The notes under the pieces: generated by a model
What the model was told of the DNA's origin: nothing
The model's database searches: none
The model's input: the letters and a program-made list of their open reading frames with translations, nothing else
Shown here: piece by piece, positions 8,211 through 18,109 of the stretch
Layout of the letters: every line of letters starts with the position of its first letter
How positions within the stretch are numbered: the first letter of the stretch is position 1
NCBI RefSeq assembly: GCF_016405965.1
Contig: NZ_JAEFCD010000006.1
Location: 62,001 to 126,000, forward strand
DNA: 64,000 bases
Reading direction: 5' to 3'
Source: Alteromonas sp. IB21
GTDB lineage: Bacteria > Pseudomonadota > Gammaproteobacteria > Enterobacterales > Alteromonadaceae
Translations under genes and position numbers: made by a program

Positions 8211-9518
8211 TCAAACAAACCGCAAAACCAGCGAAATTATAACGCCAGTGACGATAAGCTGAACTAAACAAAAGCCCATAATATCCTTAGCTTTCAGGCC
8301 CGCTATGGCAAGTACGGGTAGCGCCCAAAACGGCTGAATCAAGTTGGTCCACGCATCGCCCCATGCCACTGCCATGGCCACTCTATTTATTTCGGCACCG
8401 AGTTCAGCGGCAGCAGGCAAGATTACTGGGGCTTGCACTGCCCACTGACCTCCCCCCGAAGGCACAAATATATTAACAATGCCTGCACTGATAAAACTCC
8501 ACACAGGTAGCGACTCGGCAGATGCAAAACTAATTAGCCACTGCGACATTGTTTGCGCTAATCCTGATTGCACCATAACCGCCATGATCCCGGCATAAAA
8601 TGGGAACTGTATAACAATGCCACTACCGCCCTGGACAGCTTGCTGCAAGCTGTGCAGCACGTTTCGTGAGGTACCGTGAAGTACAATGGCAAGAAAAAGA
8701 AATAGCGTATTAACAGCATTGAGATTCAGTCCGCCGCCTTCGATGAAATAATTCGTAAGGTAGGCTAGCCCAGCAAAGCCTACAAGTAATCCAAGCACTT
8801 TGCTGTTTTCAAGTTTGTCCACGGGCCGCTCGTTTGTTGCTGGAGGTAGAGCATCGTCTTGCAGCTTTGCGCTATCGACAATAACGCTTTCAGAATCAGG
8901 CGGTAACATTAACCGATTAACAAGCGGAATAATCACGAACATGATTGCTAATAACAGTAAGTTGAAGCTGCTAAAAATAGTCTCACTAGTACTAATTACG
9001 CCAATTTGTGCTTCGGAAAAGTGACCTGGCGTTGCAATGGTTAACGGCACAGAGCCCGCTAAACCGCCATGCCATACAATAAAACCCGAGTAAGCACTTG
9101 CCACTAACAACCGATAATCTACTGAAACATGTCTAGCCAGGGCCTTGGCAAAAAGCGCCCCTACTACCAGCCCAAAGCCCCAGTTTATCCAACTTGCAAT
9201 AAGCGATACTAAAGTAACCAACACGATGGCGCTTCCAGTGCTTTTTGCAAGGCCAGCTAGCCGTTCAAGCATCCCTTTAACAAGAGGCGTACAGGCCAAC
9301 ATAAATCCGGTCACTAATACCAACAGCATTTGCATTGAAAACGTAAGCAGCCCCCAAAATCCATCTCCCCACTGCTGAACAGTAGTGAATAAAGATTGAT
9401 TTTGGATAGATGAGGCAAACGCGAAAGTAAAAAGCGTCAGCAAAAGAACAAATATATAAGGGTCTGGAAGATAACGTTCGACAAGTTTTACAAAAGGTTT
9501 TGATGCACGGCTTAACAT
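8211..9518 (-). CDS. atoE: Short-chain fatty acid transporter, AtoE family
   Basis: A 435-residue integral membrane protein with about ten to twelve hydrophobic segments, close to E. coli AtoE (440 aa). Family segments include VERYLPDPYIFVLLLTLFTF near the N-terminus, SWINWGFGLVVGALFAKALAR, and the C-terminal VPSGGGQWAVQAPV and WGDAWTNLIQPFWALP. It should import short-chain acids such as acetoacetate or butyrate. The ATG is preferred to an in-frame GTG 12 bases upstream because GAGGG sits 6-7 bases before it. It lies 71 bases downstream of the hybrid sensor kinase on the same strand. Confidence 0.87.
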   Translation of the reverse strand: MLSRASKPFVKLVERYLPDPYIFVLLLTLFTFAFASSIQNQSLFTTVQQWGDGFWGLLTFSMQMLLVLVTGFMLACTPLVKGMLERLAGLAKSTGSAIVLVTLVSLIASWINWGFGLVVGALFAKALARHVSVDYRLLVASAYSGFIVWHGGLAGSVPLTIATPGHFSEAQIGVISTSETIFSSFNLLLLAIMFVIIPLVNRLMLPPDSESVIVDSAKLQDDALPPATNERPVDKLENSKVLGLLVGFAGLAYLTNYFIEGGGLNLNAVNTLFLFLAIVLHGTSRNVLHSLQQAVQGGSGIVIQFPFYAGIMAVMVQSGLAQTMSQWLISFASAESLPVWSFISAGIVNIFVPSGGGQWAVQAPVILPAAAELGAEINRVAMAVAWGDAWTNLIQPFWALPVLAIAGLKAKDIMGFCLVQLIVTGVIISLVLRFV

Positions 9519-9589
9519 TATCACCCTCACTACATGTTAAAAACTTGTTGCATGTTACCGTATTTTTAACTGTAAGGGAGTATCAAATC

Positions 9590-12500
9590 CTATTTTGAAA
9601 GCCAATTTTTTAAAGTAAATATGACCTCTTCATGCTCAATAGGTTTCGCCAAAAAGTCATCCATCCCAGCTTTCATGCACATTTCCTTGTCACTTTGCAT
9701 GGCGTTTGCTGTCATCGCAATAATGGGTATCGTTTTGTAACGTTCACCGGCTGCTCCTTGACGAATTAGCGTAGTGGCTTCAAACCCGTCCATTTCTGGC
9801 ATCTGACAATCCATAAAAATAATTTTGTAGGCTTCGTTGTCGTGCTTTGATTGAGTGAGTAGCGCTATGGCTTCAGCACCATTTTTAGCTACATCTACAT
9901 GATAGCCTTCGCTTTCAATTACAGAAGTAGCAACTAATTGATTAATTTCGTTATCTTCCACTAGCAATATGTTGGCTTCATCTGTCACAGATAGGTCGGA
10001 TGCCGCTCTATTTTTATTAATAAGCGGTGCTTCAGGCTCATACTGATCGGCAGTATTTTCAACAGGCCTGGTATTACAATGGCTAGATGTTTCCTTGTTG
10101 AAATTCGTTTTCTGTAGCACAGAGAGCAGATCTGATGTTGTCAGCGGTTTAGGATAACTTGCTTCGATTTCAACTTCGCTGATGTCCCTCGTTGGGTCGA
10201 CATCTGCCATTAACGTCATTAAAACGATACTGGAGTGCTTGGTACTGTTAATTTTCCGGAGGGTTTGACAGAAATGCTGTACAGAGGTTACTTCGGTAGA
10301 TTTACCTACAAATACAACGTCAATCGAGGGAGCAGAAAGCTTGTGTTGAGCATCATCATTGCGGGAAAGTTCCGCGATTGCTTCGTCTACCGTCGAGGCA
10401 CATAAGACACGAACATTCCAACGCTCAAGCTGCGCTTGCATCGCTTTACGAGTAGAGGCGTTACTGTCAACAATTAAACAACGCATATCACTTTTGGCGA
10501 GAGTGGGTGTGTCTATTTCGCTATGTTTATCATAACCAACTTGGCAGGTTACGCTGAAACGGCTCCCCTTGCCTACTTCGGTGTCAACACTGATATCTCC
10601 CCCTAATAATTGGCAGAGTTTTTTGGTAATACTAAGACCTAACCCCGTACCGCCATATCGCCTTGTAGTCGAAGCGTCAACCTGAGTGAATAGGTCAAAC
10701 AAGTGAGGGATTTTTTCATCTGGAATACCGATCCCCGTATCTTCTACTGTTATGCACAATACCGCAGATTCATTACCGCCGGCAATCAATTCTGCCTTTA
10801 AGAGTATTTCGCCTTTTTCAGTAAATTTAACCGCATTACTGAGCAGGTTTGTCACTATTTGCTGAATTCGGTTGGGGTCGGATTTAATCGTCGCAACATT
10901 CACTTTTGACAGGTCAACAACCAATGCTACCCCTTTCTCTTGCGCGATATATGCCAGCGAACGTGCAATGTTTTCTATTACCTCTCGCACATCAAATTCG
11001 ACACATTCAATGTCGAGTTTATCCGCTTCTATTTTTGAAAAATCCAAAATATCATTGATAAGTGCTAGCAGCGAATTAGCGCTTGTACTGGCGATATTCA
11101 GACGTTGAGTTTGCTCAGATGTCAGGTGACTTCTTTTGAGCAAGCCCAACATACCAATAACACCATTCATAGGCGTTCGAATCTCATGACTCATGTTGGC
11201 TAAAAATTCTGATTTTAATTTTGTAGCCTCCTCTGCTTTTTGCAACGCCAGTTTCAAATCTACTGCCTGCGCCTCGAGGGAGGCGGTTTTCTCTGAGACC
11301 TGTTGTTCGAGTGCTTGAACAAAACGCTTTTGTTTTGTAATTTCACTTTGTTGCAATCGGGTTCTTAAATATACGGATAAGACAAGGATGCCTAGAAGAA
11401 AAGCCCCGTAAAAACTGTAAGCCCACCATGTTTTCCATGGCGCGGCAGCTACGTGCAAATTTACCAATAGCACTTCTTTGCCCCAATCACCATCGGGCCT
11501 CATCGCCTTCACTAAAAATGTATATGTGCCACCATTTAAGTTAGTAAAAGAAACATTATTGTGATCGCCGATATCAATCCACTGCTCATCATAACCTTCC
11601 AATTTATAGGCAAAACGAGCGCGCTTGGAAGCAGAAAAGTCTAAATGCGCGAATTCTAAAGAAAAGAAATCGTCTTCATAAGAAAGGTAAATATCCCGAA
11701 CGTAAGACAGAGGCTTGTTAAAACTCTTCGCCTCACCCATTTTACTAAACCCAGTAAGAACAATTTGAGAGTCGACAAATTCGTTTTGCAGGTTTGAATA
11801 ACTGAAATATTCAACCCCACGTTGGCTGCTGGTAAAAAAGGTATTTTGCGATGCATTGATGAGGCTATTTGAATAAAAGTTTTTACCCGCGAGAGCCGTG
11901 TCACTATTGTAATTTAACGCCTGTTGAGTAACGGGATTGAACAGAAAAATACCTTTATTGGTGGTAAGCCATAACTGATTGTCTTCTCCGTCAGCAATGG
12001 CCCTAATTAAATTTGATGGAAGCCCCTTACTCTCATCAAACCATTCAAATGTTTGAGTGTTGGGCACGTAGCGGTTAAGACCCATTTGGGTAGCGACCCA
12101 TATTTGCCCATTTTTCGTTTCATGAATATCTTCTACTATATTGCCTAATAAACCATTTTGCTGACTTTTGGCGCTGTTAAACGAGATAAACCGTTCTTTT
12201 TCAGAAGCCCATAGGTTGATCCCCCCCCCTGTTCCCACCCACATATTGCCTTTGCTGTCTTTATATATAACGTGTGTTTCCGGGTGTGAAAGTCCGTCTT
12301 TAGCCGTAAGGTGACGAAACGCATCGGCTTTTTCGTCATAAACAAATACACCGTGCTTATAGGTTCCAATCCAAACCCTGCCTTTGTCATCCAAAGCGAG
12401 AGACCGGAATTCTGTGAACTGACGATAGTTACTATCCGTTCGTGGGTAGGTGATGTGCTTTATCTCGTCACTTTTTCGATCAACACGGGCGATATAATCA

Positions 12501-13819
12501 TCTTGCGCAACCCATAAAACCCCCTTCCCGTCACTCACTATAATCGGTCGCTCTATGACACCCTGACCTTCGTAGCCCTCAACCCCCTCAAATACCGAGG
12601 TATACGCTTCTTCTAACGTCTGTGTATTCACATCCCACTTGTAGATATCGGCATTAGCCGTAACAATCAAAATATCGCCATTTTCATCACGGTGTATACC
12701 GTTTGGCGCTGCTAGCGAGTCGCTATTAATTTGCTTGATGTTTCGCCTAGGAACCAATTTAAAGATGCCGTGGACTTCACTGGTTATCCATTTTGTTTTG
12801 GTATGATCTTCAAAAATAATGCGAAGACCGTTGTTATAACCAAAGTCAACTTGTTCTACGGTATTCCCCTTACCCGTATGTCGGTAAAGGCCTTGGGTCG
12901 TTACAAACCATATCGCACCGTCATGATCTTCAATCATTGAGTTAACCTGCCCAAGGCTTTTGCCGTCGAGGTTTTTCTGAGGAATAAAAGCACCTGATTC
13001 AGCAATAAACAAAAAGGGGCCTTCTTGGGTTGCAACGTAGAATTGGCCAGATGACGTTTTAAGCAGGCTTCGAATTTCGTTTGCCCCTGTTGCGGTTTGG
13101 TTTAGGGGATCTGGAAAAAAATGCTGGGCGGTTAAGGAATGCTTATCAAGCAAGTTCAAACCGAAACTTGTTGCAACCCACATTGTGTGTTCATCGTTAT
13201 CAATCATGTCCCAAATGCGATTGTGAGAAAGACTCTTTTCGTCATTAGGAATATGTTTAACCCGTTCAAACTCTCCATCGCCTAAATATCTATTTAAGCC
13301 TTCATCGTAGGAACCAAACCAAAGTTGCCCTGCTTCGTCGTTAAAAAGTGACTGAATTCGGTTTGAAGACAAAGAAGTAGAGTCAGTGCTATCGTTTAAA
13401 TAACGAAAAAACTCACCTGTGGTTGGCACATATCTATTAAGACCTCCGCCCCAAGTGCCAATCCATATGTCACCATTAGCATCTAGCATTAAATTTCCGG
13501 CGTCATTGTGGGATAAACTTTGACTGTAATTATTATCCGCCTCAAATAGCGTTATTTTTCTCCCGTCGTAACGCATTACCCCATTTTCGGCAGTCCCAAA
13601 CCAAAGAAACCCTTGCCGGTCTTGAATGATGGAATAAATTTCAGATGAAACGAAGCCGTCTTCAGCGGTCAGCAGCTCTACAGAATATTCATTCATGAGT
13701 GTATCAGAGCCAGAGGGCGCGGCGCTTGCAAAGCTGGTAAGGGTGTAAATGGCCGCTGTAAAAAAGCAGACTAATGAAGACAGGTAACGCGCCATTCCAC
13801 GCCTTGAGATAATTTTCAA
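9590..13819 (-). CDS. Hybrid sensor histidine kinase with periplasmic two-component propeller domain
   Basis: A 1409-residue hybrid kinase. Signal peptide about 1-33; a long periplasmic beta-propeller of Reg_prop repeats (recurring [18 protein letters not shown] and [12 protein letters not shown] blocks) to about 700; Y_Y_Y domain about 722-790; one membrane helix about 797-818; coiled coil; HisKA with His878 in [13 protein letters not shown]; HATPase_c about 985-1100 ([16 protein letters not shown]). A first receiver-like domain (about 1110-1235) lacks the phospho-acceptor Asp; the last receiver (about 1283-1409) is intact, Asp about 1337 in [11 protein letters not shown]. Such kinases often sense carbohydrates or other nutrients. 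No output regulator is adjacent. atoE follows on the same strand. Confidence 0.9.
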   Translation of the reverse strand: MKIISRRGMARYLSSLVCFFTAAIYTLTSFASAAPSGSDTLMNEYSVELLTAEDGFVSSEIYSIIQDRQGFLWFGTAENGVMRYDGRKITLFEADNNYSQSLSHNDAGNLMLDANGDIWIGTWGGGLNRYVPTTGEFFRYLNDSTDSTSLSSNRIQSLFNDEAGQLWFGSYDEGLNRYLGDGEFERVKHIPNDEKSLSHNRIWDMIDNDEHTMWVATSFGLNLLDKHSLTAQHFFPDPLNQTATGANEIRSLLKTSSGQFYVATQEGPFLFIAESGAFIPQKNLDGKSLGQVNSMIEDHDGAIWFVTTQGLYRHTGKGNTVEQVDFGYNNGLRIIFEDHTKTKWITSEVHGIFKLVPRRNIKQINSDSLAAPNGIHRDENGDILIVTANADIYKWDVNTQTLEEAYTSVFEGVEGYEGQGVIERPIIVSDGKGVLWVAQDDYIARVDRKSDEIKHITYPRTDSNYRQFTEFRSLALDDKGRVWIGTYKHGVFVYDEKADAFRHLTAKDGLSHPETHVIYKDSKGNMWVGTGGGINLWASEKERFISFNSAKSQQNGLLGNIVEDIHETKNGQIWVATQMGLNRYVPNTQTFEWFDESKGLPSNLIRAIADGEDNQLWLTTNKGIFLFNPVTQQALNYNSDTALAGKNFYSNSLINASQNTFFTSSQRGVEYFSYSNLQNEFVDSQIVLTGFSKMGEAKSFNKPLSYVRDIYLSYEDDFFSLEFAHLDFSASKRARFAYKLEGYDEQWIDIGDHNNVSFTNLNGGTYTFLVKAMRPDGDWGKEVLLVNLHVAAAPWKTWWAYSFYGAFLLGILVLSVYLRTRLQQSEITKQKRFVQALEQQVSEKTASLEAQAVDLKLALQKAEEATKLKSEFLANMSHEIRTPMNGVIGMLGLLKRSHLTSEQTQRLNIASTSANSLLALINDILDFSKIEADKLDIECVEFDVREVIENIARSLAYIAQEKGVALVVDLSKVNVATIKSDPNRIQQIVTNLLSNAVKFTEKGEILLKAELIAGGNESAVLCITVEDTGIGIPDEKIPHLFDLFTQVDASTTRRYGGTGLGLSITKKLCQLLGGDISVDTEVGKGSRFSVTCQVGYDKHSEIDTPTLAKSDMRCLIVDSNASTRKAMQAQLERWNVRVLCASTVDEAIAELSRNDDAQHKLSAPSIDVVFVGKSTEVTSVQHFCQTLRKINSTKHSSIVLMTLMADVDPTRDISEVEIEASYPKPLTTSDLLSVLQKTNFNKETSSHCNTRPVENTADQYEPEAPLINKNRAASDLSVTDEANILLVEDNEINQLVATSVIESEGYHVDVAKNGAEAIALLTQSKHDNEAYKIIFMDCQMPEMDGFEATTLIRQGAAGERYKTIPIIAMTANAMQSDKEMCMKAGMDDFLAKPIEHEEVIFTLKNWLSK

Positions 13820-14026
13820 AATAATAAAAAGGTGACTAGATTAAACTCGACAAACCTTAGAGTATATCTTTACCCTTATCTATTCTACCAAAGACGTATT
13901 TCCCAATAAAAAGAACAAAGCTTTGACTTGTATCATAGTGAACCAAAAAACACGCTTTAACATAACGCTATGAGAAGCGTTTATTACTTGTTTTCAAATA
14001 AGCGACAAACAGCAGGAGCATTTAGA

Positions 14027-14368
14027 ATGACCAAATCATATAAAGAAATTACAGAAAGCTTAAATCCTTACTTAGGCGAAGTTAAGAAGGGTGTCCCAGA
14101 GGTAATGAAAGGCTTTTCAGACATGGCTAAAGCCGCAACCGCTGACGGCGCGTTAGATAAAAAAACGAAAGAGCTCATTGCTCTCGCCATTGGTATTGCC
14201 ACACGTTGTGACGGTTGTATAGGTTTTCACGCTAAAGCGTTAGTCAATTTAGGGGCGACCCGTGAAGAAATTGAAGAAGTGTGCGGAATGTCAGTTTACA
14301 TGGGCGGAGGCCCATCTTTTATGTACGCAGCAGATGCACTGCGTGCGTTCGATGAATTCAGCGAATAA
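14027..14368 (+). CDS. Carboxymuconolactone decarboxylase-family protein (AhpD-like)
   Basis: A 113-residue CMD-fold protein with the redox motif TRCDGCIGFHAKAL (CxxC plus downstream His), as in AhpD-type peroxidase partners. The C-terminal GGGPSFMYAADALRAFDEF fits the family. It probably takes part in peroxide or thiol redox chemistry. ATG at 14027 has AGGAG 8 bases upstream and is preferred to an in-frame ATG at 13970, which would add 19 residues. It stands alone, with its own terminator. Confidence 0.85.
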   Translation: MTKSYKEITESLNPYLGEVKKGVPEVMKGFSDMAKAATADGALDKKTKELIALAIGIATRCDGCIGFHAKALVNLGATREEIEEVCGMSVYMGGGPSFMYAADALRAFDEFSE

Positions 14369-14380
14369 TTCGCTGTAAAG

Positions 14381-14420
14381 TACAGGGTCGAAAACGTCTT
14401 CGACCCTGTATTCACTCTTT
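14381..14420 (+). terminator. Rho-independent terminator after the AhpD-like gene
   Basis: A perfect 12-bp stem, TACAGGGTCGAA (14381-14392) with TTCGACCCTGTA (14399-14410), has a six-base loop and is followed by TTCACTCTTTT. It lies 12 bases beyond the stop codon. Confidence 0.8.
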
Positions 14421-14579
14421 TAACAAGCGTACTTGTTACAGCGAGTTCATGCTTTGAACACTTACCACGCCAAGTAATTAAGGATAATGGATTATAAAAC
14501 TGTAACGGATTGTAAAGGACAAATGATTGAGAAGAAGAGAAATAAGCAAGCGATGGAGAAAAGCAAAGGAAAGCCGCAT

Positions 14580-14873
14580 TTACATAGCGACTAACCTTTC
14601 CCAAAGCGCCTTTACTTGTTTGGCGTCTTCGCTCTCTAGTTCATTGTTGGCAAACGCTTCATTTAAGCTTTCCACCATTTTGTCATTGAGCATGCCTATG
14701 GTGGCATCTTCTCGCATTTCCAGTTGACGAGATTCTACTGCGAAATGCCCTTGCAGATAGCTTGCAACAAACAATTCGTCGTCGCTACCGTGATTAACTA
14801 CGTCGTCGAGGCTTGCCTCTATCTCTGCAATCGCTTTAACGACATGTTCTGGTGCTGCAGCAGGTGGTAACAC
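14580..14873 (-). CDS. yfcL: YfcL family protein
   Basis: A 97-residue acidic protein that aligns by eye with E. coli YfcL (about 92 aa): a central SDDELFVASYLQGHFAV, then acidic helices ending in VKALWERLV. The function is unknown. The start is GTG at 14871-14873 with AAGGAG six bases upstream. In E. coli yfcL neighbours yfcM (epmC); here an ATP-NAD kinase-like gene separates them, so the neighbourhood is conserved with one insertion. Confidence 0.82.
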   Translation of the reverse strand: MLPPAAAPEHVVKAIAEIEASLDDVVNHGSDDELFVASYLQGHFAVESRQLEMREDATIGMLNDKMVESLNEAFANNELESEDAKQVKALWERLVAM

Positions 14874-14996
14874 TCTATACTCCTTTTTCGATATTTAGAT
14901 ATCAGTTCTTAATGTTCAGCTTTCTATTTTCTTAAATTTAAAATGAAACGGGCTGGCATAAAAGACATCGCGTCGTCTGTTCTCTTGTTGTTGATT

Positions 14997-16145
14997 TTAA
15001 ACAGCCTGGCAAAGTACTTTATCTTTATAGCCTGTAATTACCGTAAACGCGCCCGCTAATTCAGCATCGAGGGCAGCATCGCTTGAATCTAGACGAAGCG
15101 GCTTGCCGTTTAATGCCTGTAGTTTTTGCTTAGTGGCGACAACAAGCATGTTTTGTTTGCCAATTTGACGAATAAACGCGGGGCTTAACTGTTGATTACC
15201 ACGGCCCAAGATATGCCCTTGACCGCCAATAACCGTTAAAATGACTTTTGTCGGCTTATCTTGGGTTAGCGCAACAAGTTCGTTTGCAGTAACGTCACTT
15301 GCCACTAGTTCACCCTGCTTAACGACGTCAACGCCTAACAAAGTATTGTCTAGGCCAAGGAACTCCATAACCGAGCCCACGGTCGAGCCAGAACCCATAA
15401 CAAAATAGGTGTCAGGATCATCGTCCATAATCTCGCTTATATAAGCGGCAATGTCGTCTAACACTAGCGCCTCGTCTTCTTTACCGCCCATTTTTACTGC
15501 TTGAACGTAAGTCAACTCGGCCGGTACCCGCATTTCACCGTAATGCTTAGCAATCACTTTTCCTTCGCGAAAGGCGTTTTCGTCGATATCACGAACTTCG
15601 GCGTCCATCTCGCTCACTAGCTCACCAGCGACCATTTGGCTTACTACCTGCCCTGCCGCTGACGGCGATACGCAGTAAACGCCTGAATGAATTTTGCAGC
15701 CCGCTGGCACGCCTAACACAGGTACCTGCGTACCAACTACGCTGCAGATATTTCGCGCAGTGCCGTCGCCACCTGCGAACAGCAGCAGGTCAACGTTAGC
15801 TTCTACCATGGCTTGTGCAGCGCGCTCTGAATCTTCACCTTCGGTTTGCTCGGCATTAGGTGTGTAGATAACCTCATAAGGAATACCTAGAGATTCACAA
15901 ACTGTTTCGCCCATTTCGCCCGACGCTGTCACTACGGTAAATTGCCCCGATAATGCTTCAAGAATGCTAAGTGCTTTAGCCATCTTTTCGTTGGCCTTTT
16001 GCTCTGCCCCCATGGCAAGTGCCTTTTCACGAATTTCAGCGCCGTCACTGCCTTTAAGTGCAAGAGCCCCGCCTATTCCAGCAAAAGGGTTTACAAGAAC
16101 ACCAAGCTTAAAAATGGCTGGGCGGTCAGAATCGTTATTTATCAT
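14997..16145 (-). CDS. ATP-NAD kinase family protein
   Basis: A 382-residue protein of the COG3199 branch of NAD/diacylglycerol-type kinases. The N-terminal KLGVLVNPFAGIGG, the GGDGTARNI motif (GGDG phosphate-binding loop near residues 125-128) and PVLGVPAGCKIHSGVY are typical. It is longer than PpnK/NadK (about 290 aa) and distinct from it, so NAD phosphorylation is a family-based guess. Its ATG overlaps the epmC stop as ATGA (16142-16145), pointing to translational coupling. Confidence 0.8.
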   Translation of the reverse strand: MINNDSDRPAIFKLGVLVNPFAGIGGALALKGSDGAEIREKALAMGAEQKANEKMAKALSILEALSGQFTVVTASGEMGETVCESLGIPYEVIYTPNAEQTEGEDSERAAQAMVEANVDLLLFAGGDGTARNICSVVGTQVPVLGVPAGCKIHSGVYCVSPSAAGQVVSQMVAGELVSEMDAEVRDIDENAFREGKVIAKHYGEMRVPAELTYVQAVKMGGKEDEALVLDDIAAYISEIMDDDPDTYFVMGSGSTVGSVMEFLGLDNTLLGVDVVKQGELVASDVTANELVALTQDKPTKVILTVIGGQGHILGRGNQQLSPAFIRQIGKQNMLVVATKQKLQALNGKPLRLDSSDAALDAELAGAFTVITGYKDKVLCQAV

Positions 16146-16750
16146 GCTGCATCTGCTCCAGGGGCGTCATCATGCGTCTTTTTGCAAAAAGTATTTTTTA
16201 AGGCGTTGATAAATCGTTCAGCTCTAGACGGAAAGCCATCGGCTTTATAAAGTGCTAGCTGTGCTGCAACATTTTTAGTAAAACCTTCTCTGTCAGGCTC
16301 CGCGCCGTTCAAATTGTCTGTACTGACCTGAAATCTTCTGCCGGCAGCTTCGGTAAACGCCCATTCGATAGCTTGGGGCTTAATTTCTACTTTTTCAAAA
16401 TCTGCCTGCTGTGTTTCATTACGTCCATCAGGGCAATACCAATATCCGTAATCTTCTAAAAGCCTGCGCTTTTCACCTGCAATACACCAATGGGCAATTT
16501 CATGTAGCGCACTTGAGAAGAAACCGTGAGCAAAGACAATTTGATGGTAGCTTTTATCCACACCAGCAGGAATGTAAATGGGCTCATCATCGCCTAAAAC
16601 CAAGCGTGTATTGAAATCTTCAAACGTGCTATTAAATAGTGATATTAACGTGGGAACATCTTTGTCGTTTTCGAGGCTCGGAGGCTGCACGTTAGCGACC
16701 TCCTTTTCAACGGCATTTTCCAATGATGACTGACTACTCTGACTTTTCAT
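16142..16750 (-). CDS. epmC: Elongation factor P hydroxylase EpmC (YfcM)
   Basis: A 202-residue protein with the YfcM signature: IVFAHGFFSSALHEIAHWCIAG, containing the HExxH metal motif, then YGYWYCPDGRNETQQ, and VEIKPQAIEWAFTEAAGR. EpmC hydroxylates the beta-lysylated lysine of EF-P, the last step of the EpmA/EpmB/EpmC pathway. EF-P and EpmA/EpmB genes are not in the window. The N-terminal 40 residues are low-complexity and variable. It is the first gene of a two-gene unit with the overlapping NAD kinase-like gene. Confidence 0.88.
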   Translation of the reverse strand: MKSQSSQSSLENAVEKEVANVQPPSLENDKDVPTLISLFNSTFEDFNTRLVLGDDEPIYIPAGVDKSYHQIVFAHGFFSSALHEIAHWCIAGEKRRLLEDYGYWYCPDGRNETQQADFEKVEIKPQAIEWAFTEAAGRRFQVSTDNLNGAEPDREGFTKNVAAQLALYKADGFPSRAERFINALKNTFCKKTHDDAPGADAA

Positions 16751-16901
16751 TACGTTAATTAAAATCTAAATAAGCGAGCTAAACTAATGGCGGCAGAGTA
16801 TACCAGTAAAACTTTGTTTTCTCACTTGAAAGGCAAGCTTGCTTAGGTCAATCTAGGTTTACAAAAAAAGAGTCATATCAACGTTACGAGGAGTTTGTCA
16901 T

Positions 16902-17612
16902 TTGGCCCAAGAGACAATTAAACATATTCATCGGGTAAATGCCCTTCGTGACTTGGCTAATCAATTGGGTGTAATGCCCATTATTCATCAGCTACAGCAG
17001 TGGCAATGCGCGCGTTTACTGGTCTCTCATGATGATCTTGCCCAGCAAAAACGCTACCAAAAAGCCATGGCGTTTTTTGTTGAAGAGCTATATGGCCCTA
17101 AAGATTTCAGCCAGCGTGATGCTGATTTAGTACGCGTCATTCCAAAACTTGCAAAAGTACTGCCCGATAAAGCCATGAACGCCATGGACGATGCGCTATC
17201 GTTAAATGCATTGTCGTTTGATTTAGATATGGCGATGGCTCAGTATCTACAAGCTCACTTTCCTGACGAGTCCATTAACCGCGATAACTATGCGCTCGCC
17301 TATCGACACGTTGGCAGAATCGAAGATCGCACACATCAAATCGATATAATCTCACACTTGGGCGATCAACTTGCTGACGTCATAAAAATTCGTGGTATAG
17401 GTATGCTAATTTCTCTATCGCGGCGACCCGCAAAGCTTGCGGGGGTTCTTGCCCTACACGAGTTTTTACAGCGTGGTTTCGATGCGTTTAAAGCCTTAGG
17501 TGATGTACAAAGCTTTATTCAGCCGGTGTTGGTACGTGAAAAGGCGATAATGCAGACGTTATTGAGTGACGATTTGGCGTTACCTGAAGATAACCCGTTA
17601 CCTGTTGTGTGA
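16902..17612 (+). CDS. Conserved hypothetical protein (FFVEELYGPKDF family)
   Basis: A 236-residue soluble, mostly helical protein. The striking segment is KAMAFFVEELYGPKDFSQRDADLVR near residues 50-75, which I recall as conserved in marine gammaproteobacterial proteins of unknown function. No enzyme motif, signal peptide or membrane segment is seen. The TTG start at 16902 is well supported by GAGGAG eight bases upstream. It heads a same-strand run with a thioesterase (47-base gap) and a membrane-anchored aspartic protease. Confidence 0.75.
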   Translation: MAQETIKHIHRVNALRDLANQLGVMPIIHQLQQWQCARLLVSHDDLAQQKRYQKAMAFFVEELYGPKDFSQRDADLVRVIPKLAKVLPDKAMNAMDDALSLNALSFDLDMAMAQYLQAHFPDESINRDNYALAYRHVGRIEDRTHQIDIISHLGDQLADVIKIRGIGMLISLSRRPAKLAGVLALHEFLQRGFDAFKALGDVQSFIQPVLVREKAIMQTLLSDDLALPEDNPLPVV

Positions 17613-17659
17613 AGCGAAGTAGTAGTTGATATAAAACAGATTGGAAGAAAGGAAAAAAT

Positions 17660-18109
17660 TTGAGCAACCCAACGCTTAATTGGATGTTTGACAGTCCTTA
17701 TGTTCAAAAATGGCATATTGATGAAACGCACATAGACCACTATCAGCATGTGAATAATGTGGCATACCTGTCTCAGCTCGAAAGCTTAGCATGGGCTCAT
17801 TCAAATGCCCTTGGCTTACAATTTGCCGATTATCAGGCGCTAAACAGAGGCATGGTGATAAAACGTCACGAGCTCAACTATCATCTGCCAACTCATCTCG
17901 GTGATACATTAGAATGCGCAACTTGGATAGTGCAATGCGACAACAAACTGACTCTAAAGCGTCAATTTCAGTTTATCTGCCCAAAGCGAAACAAAACCGT
18001 ATTCGATGCCATAACTACATTTGTATGCGTTAGCCTTGATACAGGCGCCCCTAAACGAATGCCTGAGCAATTTATGGATGCCTATGGTCAGGCGTGTTTA
18101 CAACAATGA
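17660..18109 (+). CDS. Acyl-CoA thioesterase, hotdog fold (4HBT/YbgC type)
   Basis: A 149-residue single hotdog domain. WHIDETHIDHYQHVNNVAYLSQLE carries the His-x-Asp and VNN pattern of 4-hydroxybenzoyl-CoA-type thioesterases. It hydrolyses a CoA or ACP thioester; chain length cannot be told. The start is TTG at 17660-17662, with AGAAAGGA about 8 bases upstream. Its stop overlaps the ATG of the next gene (ATGA, 18106-18109). With several fatty-acid genes in the window an acyl-CoA substrate is plausible. Confidence 0.82.
   Translation: MSNPTLNWMFDSPYVQKWHIDETHIDHYQHVNNVAYLSQLESLAWAHSNALGLQFADYQALNRGMVIKRHELNYHLPTHLGDTLECATWIVQCDNKLTLKRQFQFICPKRNKTVFDAITTFVCVSLDTGAPKRMPEQFMDAYGQACLQQ

Noticed and set aside
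14296..14604. 102-codon frame on the minus strand
   Set aside because: It spans the terminator after the AhpD-like gene and the ends of two well-supported genes.
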